64,000 bases of DNA from assembly GCA_036345935.2 (NCBI GenBank), contig JADWOT020000006.1, forward strand, positions 12,250,519-12,314,518. Direction: 5' to 3'. Positions 12,834-25,100 of the stretch are shown here, piece by piece (positions within the stretch are counted from its first letter, which is position 1; each line of letters starts with the position of its first letter). Below the pieces are notes generated by a model. That model was not told where the DNA came from. It did not search any database and saw nothing but the letters and a program-made list of their open reading frames with translations. A program made the position numbers and the translations under genes. Source of the stretch: Taenia hydatigena. Its lineage: Eukaryota; Platyhelminthes; Cestoda; Cyclophyllidea; Taeniidae.

Positions 12834-15800
12834 ATGGCTTTGATTGAGCAATTTCACCTCATGAATCTTGATCAGCGGTTGTTATCCGTAATGCATTTCC
12901 TGTTTTATTTAATTGTATTAGGCAATAGCTGATTTGAGTTGGGAGCGCCCAACGGACATTCAACAGGCTGTCATTCCTCTTGCCCTAGAGAAAAAAAGTA
13001 TGTGCGTACAGGCCCGCACTGGCTCTGGAAAAACCGGGGCCTTCTCCATTCCTATAATTCAGTCCATTCTGGATACAAAGGTGGTATGTGTCTCGTGTAG
13101 TCTTAAGTAATGTTTAGTTTAAATCGGAGCAAAACACATCAGCATTAATTTTGGCTCCAACGAGGGAACTATGCAGTCAAATATCAAAGGACATGAAGAG
13201 CTTGTGCAAATATGCGTCAAAGAATGTGACTGTCTTGGATCTGGCTCAGTCGGATGATGTGGACGTTTTACGGTGATTGCTCACGCAGTTTCCTGCTGTT
13301 TATTTATGTTTATCTTTTTATCGGATTCGTCTTTTGTTTATCTTAAGACCTCTTCTGGCCGAAAATCCGGATATTGTTATTGGCACGCCACTGAAAGTAT
13401 CTGAACAATTGCTTAGGAAGTACCTTGTCCTCGATGCTCTTGAACATCTTGTTGTTGATGAAGCTGACTTAATCTTCGTTTTTGGTTATGAGAAACAGAT
13501 GCAGGCGCTTCAAACTTTCCTTCCGAAGAAATCAATACAGGTAATTGACTGAATTCTCGCAGTTCCATGCAGGTCATCTTGATGTCAGCCACACTAGATG
13601 AGACGACTTCTTCTTTGCGCGGTTTCCTCAAACTTAGTGAATGGGTTCGAATAGAATTACCGGAAGAGAATTTTCTTCCTTCCCAATCTCAGCTCGCACA
13701 ATATGTAATTAGGTAATCTTGAGGTCAATTCTTCATTGCCTGTAGTGCCGATGAGGCCTCCAAATACGCCATCCTTATATCTATGATTCAGCTTAAGTTG
13801 ATTCGTGGCCGAACTATTATTTTTGCAAATTCTATAGATCGATGCTACAAGTAGGTTGTTTGTCATGCATATTAACTTTAGGCTAAAACTTTTCCTCGAA
13901 GAGTTCGGTGTCAATTCGGTGGTACTCAATTCTGAATTACCCGTGGCGTCAAGGTGTCACACTGTTCATCAGTTTAACAGAGGACTCTATGACTACCTTT
14001 TAGCGACTGACGAAAATCGCAGCGGAATGGTTACGGATGTATCCAAAAGGAGCAAGTTGTGCGTCACAGTTCTCAGTTATCTTCGTTACAGATATACCAT
14101 CTTAGCTAACGAATGTCCTTTTGGTTTGAACGATTTCACTTTTTACTTCATGTTCTCAAATCCTAAAGATCACTTAGTAATATACATAATCAAATAATGA
14201 TTGTTTGAAGTAAAAATATGGACTTGCGTTTGTTTTTTTTACGAATGCTTAGACTTTCAAGAACTTGGTGTCATCTTGAATTTTACTTTGATTGAGTGTG
14301 TTTGCCATTCCTTTGTCAGTACGAAACCAATAAAAGACGCTGAATACGGTGTATCGCGTGGTATTGACTTCAAATTAGTCAGCAACGTCCTTAACTTCGA
14401 CTTTCCACTGACGGCTAAAGGATACGTGCACCGCGTTGGGCGTACAGCACGGGCCGGCCAAATGGGTACCGCTATCTCTTTTGTCAGCAGTTCAGAAGAG
14501 TCACAACTTACGGATGTGGCCAATCTCCTCTTGCAAAAGGAGGTTTTTAACTCTCAGCCTAATCAAACCAACAAATCATCTGGTAACTAGTCTTCTAACT
14601 TAGTCAATGCTGTACATCCTGGACCGGTTTTGCTACGGTCTGCAATTTCTGATTTCAATAATACTTACGCTAAGATGCTGTGAATGCGTCAACAGCTTCA
14701 CCGTTAAGCTGAACTGTGCATTTGTGCTATTGGAATTTTTCTCCAGCTATCCCATTTGATAACACACCTTTTTAAATTTTTTTTTTGATGTGAACCGTTA
14801 CTAATGGTCTACTTTGGAGTTTTTGTTCTGCGCTTTTACTAGAAGCTAGGCCACAATACTCTATCTATCCCTCTTTTTATACGGAGAATATAATTCTAAT
14901 CCGTCAAGAAGTATCGTCAGTAAATTTTGCACAACCTCCTCAATTTCAGTTGATTTGATCTTCCGCCCCTATCAGTTTCGTTTGTCAGAAGTGGACGGAT
15001 TTAGATATCGTGCAATGGCAAGTGATTGTCGTTTGAGGCTGATTTGTCTAAATAGGATGTTGCCGGGAAAATAACTCGCAAGAGGATCCGCGAAGCGCGC
15101 CTAAAGGAGATAAAGTTAGAGCTGATGAACTCGGAGCGCTTAAAGAGTTACTTCGAGGACCACTCAGCCGATATGGATGCCCTGCGTCATGACAAGCCCC
15201 TTTCTTTGTCACATCAGGCTCATCTCAAAGATGTTCCGGAGTATATGGGTAAGTTGATGTTACTTCAAGTACCAAAATCTTGACCACTCTCTAGTGTGCT
15301 CGAGAATTTCAGGCGGTCTCGCTCTGCAGAAGCAAACCTAATTGTGGTTATAGTGAATGCCATACCACCTCAAATCCTCCTTCGTAAGATGCAAAAATGA
15401 CACTTCCACTTGTGCTATATTGTAGTGCCCCAAACTCTACGAGTCCTGATCCGAGGTTCGAACCAGAGGGCAAGAGACAGACGGCGCTATAGACCCGCCA
15501 ATTGGGCCAAGGAGCGACAACGGTACACTGGTGGGTCGGGAGCCTCCACGTCTGTAGGCCATGGTGACGCTGAAAAGCCCATAAGAATGCACCGACTGAG
15601 GAGCCATAAGACCAAAATGGCCATCGTTCGGAACCCCGCTAAGGTCGCTCAGATCAAGCGCCAGATTGCACGAAAGGTGAGGAACCGGGACTCCTACTGT
15701 TTTGGCTTCAGCACGAGTCTGGTGAATGAGTCACCGGCCAAGGGATACCTTCGTCCAGCATTTAATAACTTTCAGTAAGTTCATTTTTTCCTTTTCAGAA

Positions 15801-15855
15801 GAAGGCCGCCAACCCTCTCTTCAACTTTGGAAACAAGGATACACGGGCAAGATGA
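12834..15855 (+). CDS. DDX56: DDX56 nucleolar DEAD-box RNA helicase
   Basis: Twelve exons: 12834-12887, 12922-13083, 13118-13272, 13348-13540, 13573-13712, 13746-13850, 13882-14055, 14320-14582, 14950-15017, 15056-15248, 15426-15676 and 15799-15855. They total 605 codons (604 aa; human 547). Motifs in order: ARTGSGKT (I), APTREL (Ia), VVDEADL (II), MSAT (III), TIIFANS (IV), SRGIDF (V) and [10 protein letters not shown] (VI). The DDX56-specific C-terminus follows ([50 protein letters not shown]) and ends in a basic tail. The family works in 60S subunit assembly in the nucleolus. The 15018-15055 intron starts GCAAGT and so is GC-AG. The ends of exons 2 and 7 are the least certain. Confidence 0.92.
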
Positions 15856-16101
15856 CTCGCTTCCGCTTTGTACATTTGTCGTAGCAACCCGACTTTGTGC
15901 AGTGCTTCCTCGCCACTGCTTAGCTCTTTTGTGTTGTTGTGACGAAAGCAGAGTGAACGAATTATGGCTTCGAATAACGAGAAGTGGATTTATTAGTTTA
16001 CTTTGAGTGAGTATCGTCAAAGACGATACATTGATGACGGAGAAAGGGCGAACCAAATGCACAAAGACAACAAATAGGCGGGAACGGGGTTCCACCCGTC
16101 T
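15856..16101. other. Convergent 3' gap between DDX56 and polybromo-1
   Basis: 246 bp separate the two stop codons of converging genes. An AATAAA on the minus strand (15994-15989), about 110 nt after the polybromo-1 stop, lies well inside the DDX56 3' side, so the two 3' UTRs may overlap. Confidence 0.5.
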
Positions 16102-19100
16102 CTACAACTCCTCAAGACCGAGGATGCGAGTGCGTATATTAAGTGAGTCCTTGAGCAGGTTGTCTCGCAGGCTCCAGAGGGCGTCCACGATGGTGCCGTG
16201 ATGCGAATGCAGCTGCGGGGTATCCAGAAAACCGGAAGCCAATTGTTGCTGTTGTTGGGGTGCCATTGGAGGCAGTGATTCTACGGTGACCGAAATCTGC
16301 TTCTTCCACTCACTCAAACAGGGAGTGTTCCGACGCAATCTGTCGATGTACCTAAAACGATCATAGCTTGAGGATGCGCTTAGAATCAATAGCCAACCAG
16401 GAGCTTTCCAAGGGATCTGCATGTTAGCTAAGATGCCTAACGTTAGTGAATTACACTACCGAAGAAGAGGGAATCACTCAAGGTGTTGGTAGTGCTTGTG
16501 AAAGTGAATGCCCGAGGCGTAATTTATGAGTGGCAGCTTGGTAATGAGAAGCAGAGACCTCTGATAGATTTCGGAGTGGAGCACCCTGGAGGTGCGCGGA
16601 GGCACCGAGACGAAGAGGGGAGATGGTGCACGCGGCGGGGCGGCGACTGCGGCAGCAGGGGGCGCAGTCTGTGCCTGAATCGCGCTTGCCGTTATGGGTT
16701 GTGACACGACTGCTGCGGTTCCGCCGCTGCCTCCATTCACCACGGTTGTATGGCTTCCTTCCACTGTAGTCGAGTTCACTATGGCAAGGTAGGGAAGAAA
16801 AGTTAATAAGTAGAACTAAAATAATGAAAAGTATCCACTCCCCAATCACTCCAAACGGATGGCAACAGCTTTCATTTAAGCTTAGTTTCTGAATGGGCTC
16901 GATCTAATCTAGGGTGGGAGCACATTTGCGTCGAACACCTATATTAGTACACGCACTCGATGTCGGGAGGATAAAGGATAAGTCATTTGAAGTACGTGAG
17001 TGTTTGATATGTAACACCTGTAGACTTCGCAAGTCGATCAAAAATTAGCATGTTAAACAGAAAAAATGGAGGGCAACCCACGCTGTTGAACCACCTGCAC
17101 CTGCTGGGGGGGCATGGCGTTTTGCCTGGGCTGGGGGGGAGGCTGTGTTGGCAACACAGCAAAAGGCTGAGATGAAGCAGTCTGATGCTGATGATGTGGA
17201 TGTTGGCCGGTTATCTGTGGATGGTGCTGTGGGTGCGTCAAGATGACTTGTGGACCGGCAAGACTCACGTTCGGTGATGCCGTCGGAGCAGGTAGGCCTG
17301 GCGCTTGCTGACCTGCGAATTGGTATACCACCTGCGAATGTGAAACATCGAGGAATCGTGCAATACCCGTTTGACACCGTTGCACCGTAGTGTAAATGCG
17401 ACATCGTATCGTATAATGAACTGAAACTACGGCCAAATGTCGATACCGACCGCCCTTTTTGCCGAGGTGTCAAAAAGAGAGAAGTGAAAACAAAATAACT
17501 GATCAAAGTAGCACCGCCATATTTTGAGTCGGAAGTCGCATTGCACTAGGTAGTGGAAAACCAGAAAGAAAGTACTCATTAATCAAAGGTTACGCTATGG
17601 AGACCTGTTAGCGTAGTTTGGCATTGATTAAAAAATGAAGGCTATTTTTCGGAGTTAGAGAAATCGACCTGCTGCCCTCCAGTCGTAGCAAGAACGGGGG
17701 CGTGAGACATGGCGTTGGTGAGTACAGTGGCACCGGCGACCAGCGGTGATTCGATCATGCCTGGTCTTGGTTGCATGGATGCAGCGCCGTTGGCAGCGGT
17801 GGAGGGAGTGGTAGTGGTGTGCATTAATTGAATGACTGATGGGGTGCCCGGAGCTCCGGGTGTCGCCTGGTAAAATTGCATCGCCGCAGCAGCTGCATGA
17901 TGCGGTGCGCTCACGGACAGGGAGTTGGACTGAGCGTTGGGTTGCGCAGTGCCCGGTGTCTGAAGTTGGACTGGCGCCTGGTTGATCGTTGTTGATATAC
18001 CAGTACCAATGGCTACGCTGTGAGGATCACCGTGTGAAACCAGCTCGTGATGATGAACCTGCATGAATTTTTCCTGCTCCTGCATTCGTGCCTTCTGTTG
18101 GGTCTCCTGTTCCTCCATTCGACGCTTTATGACCTGCGCCTTGCGCTCGTATATATCGCGCTCGTGAGAAGGCATTTGACGCCACTGTAAAATGAAAAAT
18201 AACTTCACAAAACATCATTCATCGTAAGAAACGCATTTCAAACTACGTCAATTTAAACAGCCAAAATGTGAATGTGTATTTCAAAAGCAGTCCAACGCTA
18301 CTATGAACCCATAGGTGAAGTAGTTTTTTTGTTAGTTATTTTTGAAAACCCGAAATTCATCAATAAAACTGACCCGCACTGCATATGGCTTAATGCAAAA
18401 CGGACAAACAGATAGTAATGCTGCCAATTTATTTCGTGCCTTGACAGACTTGACTTGTGAACTTACCATCAATCCAACCTCACGCGATATTTCCCCGAAC
18501 GGTGCGTCAGGGCGGTCTTGGAGCAGTTTTTTGCGAACCTCACCAGCATAGATTACATACCCCGACGGTGGCTTGCGAAGTTTTCGCTAATGACAAATCG
18601 AGGGAAACTAATGAGCAATTTGAGTGCGCTTGGTACCGCGCATACGACTGTACAGTTAAAAAGCATAGAAAATAAAAAAAAGGGGGAGGGGTTGGAAGAA
18701 GCCCATTGTTTAATAGCTAAAATAGGCACAAAGGACTGACGACTATCAATGTACTAGAAGTGGGAAGGAAAAGCACCGATCCAAAATCACATTACCAGTA
18801 GCCCAGTGTAACGCCGCGACGTTGGGTGATTGTAAGTCTATGCAAATCTATATTCGAAAAAAGTGTTGCTGTACAGCAGACAAACCATCAAGACGAGTTC
18901 CATATAGGCGCATTTGGCATATTACTTCTAAACAATGATACTAGACCTTATTTTAAATCCATGAGAATCGGCACACAGATGACTAGCTCACCCAATCAAC
19001 TAGATAGAACTTTGATCGTCAGACTTTCTGTGCCAAAGAAGTAGCTAAATTTTCGCAAAAGAAGGTACCTACTCTGTGGATTAGGAGACAATAAAGAAGA

Positions 19101-22100
19101 GCTTTTACCTATCGGATGCAACTCTGTTTTACTAGCAAGAGATAAATAATGTCTCGCTTAACCGATCACCCAGGCAAAACAGCCTATGCGAGAATTTAAC
19201 AACACACCTCAATAGTAAGGAAAAGGAGGAACAACGGTGGAGTACTATGCAGAATGGTGGTCAACTAAACGTATTGCACGAAAGAACGTAAAGTTATTTA
19301 CACTCAATAACCATTCGATGAACTGATAGTAGAGTTAAAGATGATAAAAAAGGGAAATAAACACTGATGAACGAATGGAGACGTTCGGGTGATTCAATAT
19401 TAATGCATCGGGCCACCTTTTTGCCACTACGATCCAGCCCAACCTCCATGAAAGCGAGCTGCCCAACATCGGGTGATTGGGGCGGAGCAGGAGCCAAACG
19501 CGGCCCAAAATCTGTCACCGGTGTGGTCTGTCCGTTGGCCGCTGCCACCACACAGGCGACGGCCATAGAAGGGGGCTGGTTCAACTGATCCAAAACCAGC
19601 GGTGATGGCGACGCCTTCACAAGTAGTGGAGATGCCTCCTAAAAGCACGCGACAACAACAAGCGTGATTTGATTGCTGCACTTCGAGCGCTGAACAGTTA
19701 TAAGGAGCCAGAAATTTCCAATTAATCCGACTGGCATTTGCATGGATGCAATATTTACATATTCCTCAGCTATTTGAGAAATTAATCTGCCAAGAAAATC
19801 AAAATATTGATAAAAGCAATCTTATCGATGTATCGTAATCGAATGAAAGATTGTACAGCACAAAGGAGTGTATACCTTGTGTGGCACAATTGGCTGACTG
19901 AATAAGAAGTATTCATCGCCCACTGTGTCCGAAGAGAACTTGTGCTTCTGAAATGACCACGGGTACAGTTAAATCTCAGTAACCTTAGAGGACAAAGTAA
20001 AAGCAAAAAAAACGAACCTTTAATCCTTTCTTCAACTTACGAATAACCTTTTCATCCTCAAAATACTTGGATTCACATACAAAAATATCGCCTTCGCGAT
20101 ACGATGTGGGTCGCGCTTAAAAGAAGACAAAATAAAACAGAATAATCCTGGTTAAAAAATTTCAGATCTCATAAAAAACAGTTGTGTTAAAAAGCGGCAA
20201 TCAGACGACGTACCAATACAGAAATCAGCAGGACGCATTACAACACACTTTCCTTTGACCGAGGTGATGGAAAAGGTAGCCCGATCATTGTTAGTCAGAA
20301 ATACCTCCCGAGGATAGAAGACACGAGTGGGTAAGTGCTCTACCTCTGTGGGAAACACGAATATCGAACCAGTCACCGACACGCCTTCCTCACTGTTGTT
20401 AAAATTAGAAAAATAAGAATACTATTCCACCTTGCCAGAATGAATGCTGCATAGTTATGGTTAGTGAAAAAGAAGATATGCAAATAACAAATAAGGCCTA
20501 ATCAAAAGTACAATGAGTTGAATTCTGTTAGAACTGCGATCTGAAGCTATTAACGACGGCCATCCATTTGGGGAAAACGTTTGTAGAGAAGATAGCCTGG
20601 CTCGCCAAGTGAGTGGCCATCCGTAAAGTTTATTTTGATCAAATAGGAGAATATATCATCTAAAAAACCATGACCAATCCAAAATACTAACAGCGAATGT
20701 CGCAGTACAATATCTACGTTGCACTGACTCATCTAATTATGCAATATCAGATGACGCCCATAAAAGAATTATCTGACGAAAAACGTACTTGAATTAGGAT
20801 GAATTACGGGCGACCGAAAGGGCAATACTGTCAATTTATCAAATTTCACAGTTCATGCAAAATTTTACCATAATTGCATACAAATCCTGAAAATTAGGAC
20901 CGAGACAAACTCCCACATACTTAATATTGTTCCAAATTTTATCAATCCGGAGAATTTGCCGATCGGTGGAATTACCACTCGAAGGAACAAAGACACAATC
21001 ACCTGTGAGATAAAAGTGAATATAGGTAAGATTGAAAACGGACAAGGACGAGGCAATAAGACGAGGTCCTACCTTGTCTTATTAAGAAGTTGTTATCCCC
21101 AACATACTGCTCATAAGTGACGATTCCCTCCGTCTTCGATACTTCTTCAACTACGGTCTGTGGGCCGAGTGGAAAGAAATGAAGCATTAATTAACATTGC
21201 GCATTCCATTGATTCCATAGATTCGATCATATTCCAACTAACACTTTGATTTAAAGATCGATAACGAAAAAAATTGAAAGATCACCGAGATTCAACCAAG
21301 AACAGGCAAAGCCTTCATTAATGAGCAGTTTTTATTTAAAAGACTAACTTGAGGAGTCCTTGGAAGGGGAAAAGACATGCATGAGAAGGATTTTGTGTTG
21401 ACTTGCTCAAGAGCACTTTCCAACGGTTCACTAGGAGGCAGGCGAGTGGGTACAAACGGCAGCTGACGGTCTTCAAGTTCAATATTACTCGGAGTTGGTG
21501 CGCCCCACCGCTAAGGTGTGCGTTTAAACAGATGTTAAATGGTAAAACTAAAATCAGTTTTTGGACCATAGCAAATGAGTTTTAAAACTTAGGGGCAAGG
21601 TAATAGTTTTTGACCGGAATTGTATAGTTTTTTGTTCAGACAGGCATATTCCAATTAAGTAGGCTTATTATAATGCTATTAATAAAAATTGGCATAGAAA
21701 TAACTTTACGGCGTGGATTCGATGACCTACCCGTATTTTAGCAAATAAATTGCTAGTGATAGAGTATTGCGACTCGCACACATATACGTCACGTTCCTCA
21801 ATATTCTGAAAATGGGGAACAGAGAAATAAGACATCTCTGATGTGTGAAGGACTAAAATAGCTTGTTGAGAAGTTTGCCTGACCTTGGGACGACTACGAA
21901 TGAAGTGAGGTATGTGCATGACGAGACAGTGACCGGAGAGTTTGCTAGGCGGTACAACCTCACCGGTGGCAGTCCGGAAAACCTCGGCGGCCAGCAGCCG
22001 TCTGCGGCGAGACGGTTTCGCTTCCGACGGACGCATGTACATGGCACACCGCACCTTTACCTCAGTTGCTTCAGCTGACTTACTGCTGCCTACAGTCCCC

Positions 22101-25100
22101 TCCTTTGGCTTGACAATAATCTCAGAGATCCGCGTGATTCGACCAATGTGATATTGTGTTGCTTCTTGGCGCAATGGTTCAATGTAAACATAATCACCCA
22201 CACGAAATGTTTGACCCTTAGAGTCAACTGACTGAGGAGAGAAAACAGAAATAAATAACATGCACCCCATTTCGTTATACCTTCACCATCTTACCTGCAG
22301 CTCACTTTCCCCTTCCTCAAGAGGAGGTAACATTTCTTCCCCGTCGTCAGAAAAAACCATTGGTTCATGTTGAGCAGCCTCATCTTTGAGATCACGTTCC
22401 AATACAGCTTCAGTGTAGTCCATAGCGGTGCTAACTATATGCCACCCTGTAGGAAGCGACATGCCAGGAGTCCCACTGCTCCCCGATTCGCTACCACTCG
22501 ACTCCCCAGCCACGACTAATTGTGCGTTGGGATTGCCGCCGGATGGAGCACGTTTGCACATGGAGTCACGCAGACGAATCCAACGCCTTGCGAGCTCTGC
22601 GGCATCTTGACGTTGTTGTGGGGTCGGTAGATTACTTTTAGCGTCTATCTCGGAAAGTGCTGCCATGCACTCCTCCCCTTCTCCGACACGAGCCCGACGT
22701 AGGACCTCAAGCCAGTCGGCCTGCAGACGGTCTAAACGCTTATAGGCGCCAGCTGCGACACTACGATGGAGCGCTGCCAACCTTGCCGCGGTGGCCGAGG
22801 TCACCGAAGTTTCTGTTCCATCACCAGCAATAAGTGAATCCACCAAACCCCGGCCATCAGTATCGCAGGCGGTCAGCATAGCATTATGCAGACTAGTGAG
22901 AAGTCGTCGAACGCCTGGTAAAATATCCGGTGCATTAGAGGGCGACATCCCGGGTATTACAGTCCCCGAAGAGAAAGCCGCTGATAGAAGCATGTTCCTC
23001 TTTGCTAATGCAACTTGATGAAGCACCAACGTGTCTCTGTAGATCTGAGAATCCGGCTCATTGAAAGCACAAGCATTGTCAAACATGAGGAAGATATCCG
23101 ACATAAATTCCTCGAACTCAGTATAACCACCCTGGAGGAGGAACTTCGCAATCTCTTGCATTTCGATGGGTCGTTTAATAAATTCATAGTAAGTAGGAAG
23201 TTCAGCCTTACTAGGGAGACGAAGGAAGGGTGTGGAGAGTTGACGACCCATGGGATCACGATATTCCCGCACAGCCTGGAAGACTTCGTACATCAAACGC
23301 TGAAGAGGTGAGGTGGCAGGACCGGAGTGCTGCGAGATTGTAGCCAGGCCACCGTAGGATGATGCAAGATCTTGCGGTGGGCGAATGCCAGGACTTCGAG
23401 GCATCCCTTGGGGACAGCTCGCATAGGGACCGAGACTCTTCAGCCTCTTTTTCACCACTCTATCCAACGTATCGGCGTCACGATAAACTTGAGAATCCTC
23501 CTCGTTATACCGGCGAGCGTTGTTAAACATGAGACGCAAATCTGCGACCATTGCTTGATGAGTCGGATACTAAAGAAGGTTAAGAGTTTCACGAAACGAA
23601 TAAAAGATCGAAGAGAAAGTCAGGTAATGAGACTCACCTTATTTGAGTCCATACGCTCTTTTATCATGGTTAAATCGACCGGTTCTTGAATGACTTCATA
23701 ATAATCGGGATAATCCTCCTTTGAAGGAAGGATCATGAAAGTGTCACGGGGACGGTGACCATCATCCTAATAATGACATAATTAGCAGCTCGTGTATATT
23801 TAAGCCAGTATGACCTACATCGACGTGGTTGTAAACGGCATTATAGAGGTTAATGAGGCGTTTGTTCCGTGCTTCTTCAGCGGTCATTGGATGGCGTCGC
23901 TTAGTTGGAGTTACCTCTTCCGATTCACCGGGTGGTCTGCTTTGACGTCTTTTTGCACTAGGCGATACAATTCCTGCATTTTCCGCCTCCAAAAGACGCA
24001 ATACAAAACCAAATTACTAATATATACAGGCAATCAAGACACCAGCACATTGGCTAACTTTATACGTTTGAGACAATGGCCAAGCGTTGCCACAAATATT
24101 ATCAGAGGTATGCTATCAATGGCATAGATTAAAGCACCATCTAACCGATAAAGCCTGCAGTTGTGTAAAAGGACCTCAAATATTTTCAGAGAAATTTGTT
24201 ATATTAATGCCAAGAGCCACCATTAAGACCATCCCTGGGCAATAGGGAGGATTCATTACGAGAAAACAAGTCATACCTTAGCGGCAATTTGACTCAGCTC
24301 AACAAATTTGCTCTTTGTAAGCTGTTGCAAGTAAACAGCAACGTTGTAAATGTCACTGCCCTCCATATTGTAGGCCTGAGCATTCATGAAGACGCGGTCG
24401 ATGTCGCCTCGCACGTCAGCTAGACTATGGTATTCATTTCGCTTAATTTTACGGCGAATCTTGGCCAAACATATTGGGTTGGGGATGCGCCGAAAATAAT
24501 CGGGGTACATTCTATGACAAAAAAAAATTAAGAAAGGCAATCAAAAAATTATGAAGATAAGTAAGCTGACAAGAAATTTAATGCTTACTTTCTAGAGGGT
24601 AAGCGCATGAATGGCAGAGCGAGTAAAGTACCCATCGAATTAGTCGCTGTGCAGATGGCCTCAAGAACATGTTCACCCCACCATCGAAGCGAGCCTACAG
24701 CCGCCGTTGAAAGCATTGTAGGAATAAGCTGCTCCTCACTAGAGACCGAAGGATCGAAGATGGGTGCCATGTGAGGTGGGGAGCCCGGTGGAACAATCGA
24801 CTCATCGAGCATTAAGAAAGATATATCAACCATGGCGGAATTCCCACTACCACCACCACCACCACCACTCCCACTAGAAACAACGCCACCAACCCCCGAA
24901 CCACTTCCACCTGCAACTGGCGTGGTTATTGTTGTGGTGTTAGTTGAGGAAGTGGAGCGCCGATCAGCCGAACCCTCAGAGGGAGTGGGAGAGGCGGGAG
25001 TTGCTGATACAGAATCCAGTGGGTGTTTGCGAGGGCGACCACGGCGACGCTTCACAACGGCAAATCCGGCCGGTGTTGAGATGGCTGCAGCGGAGCCATC

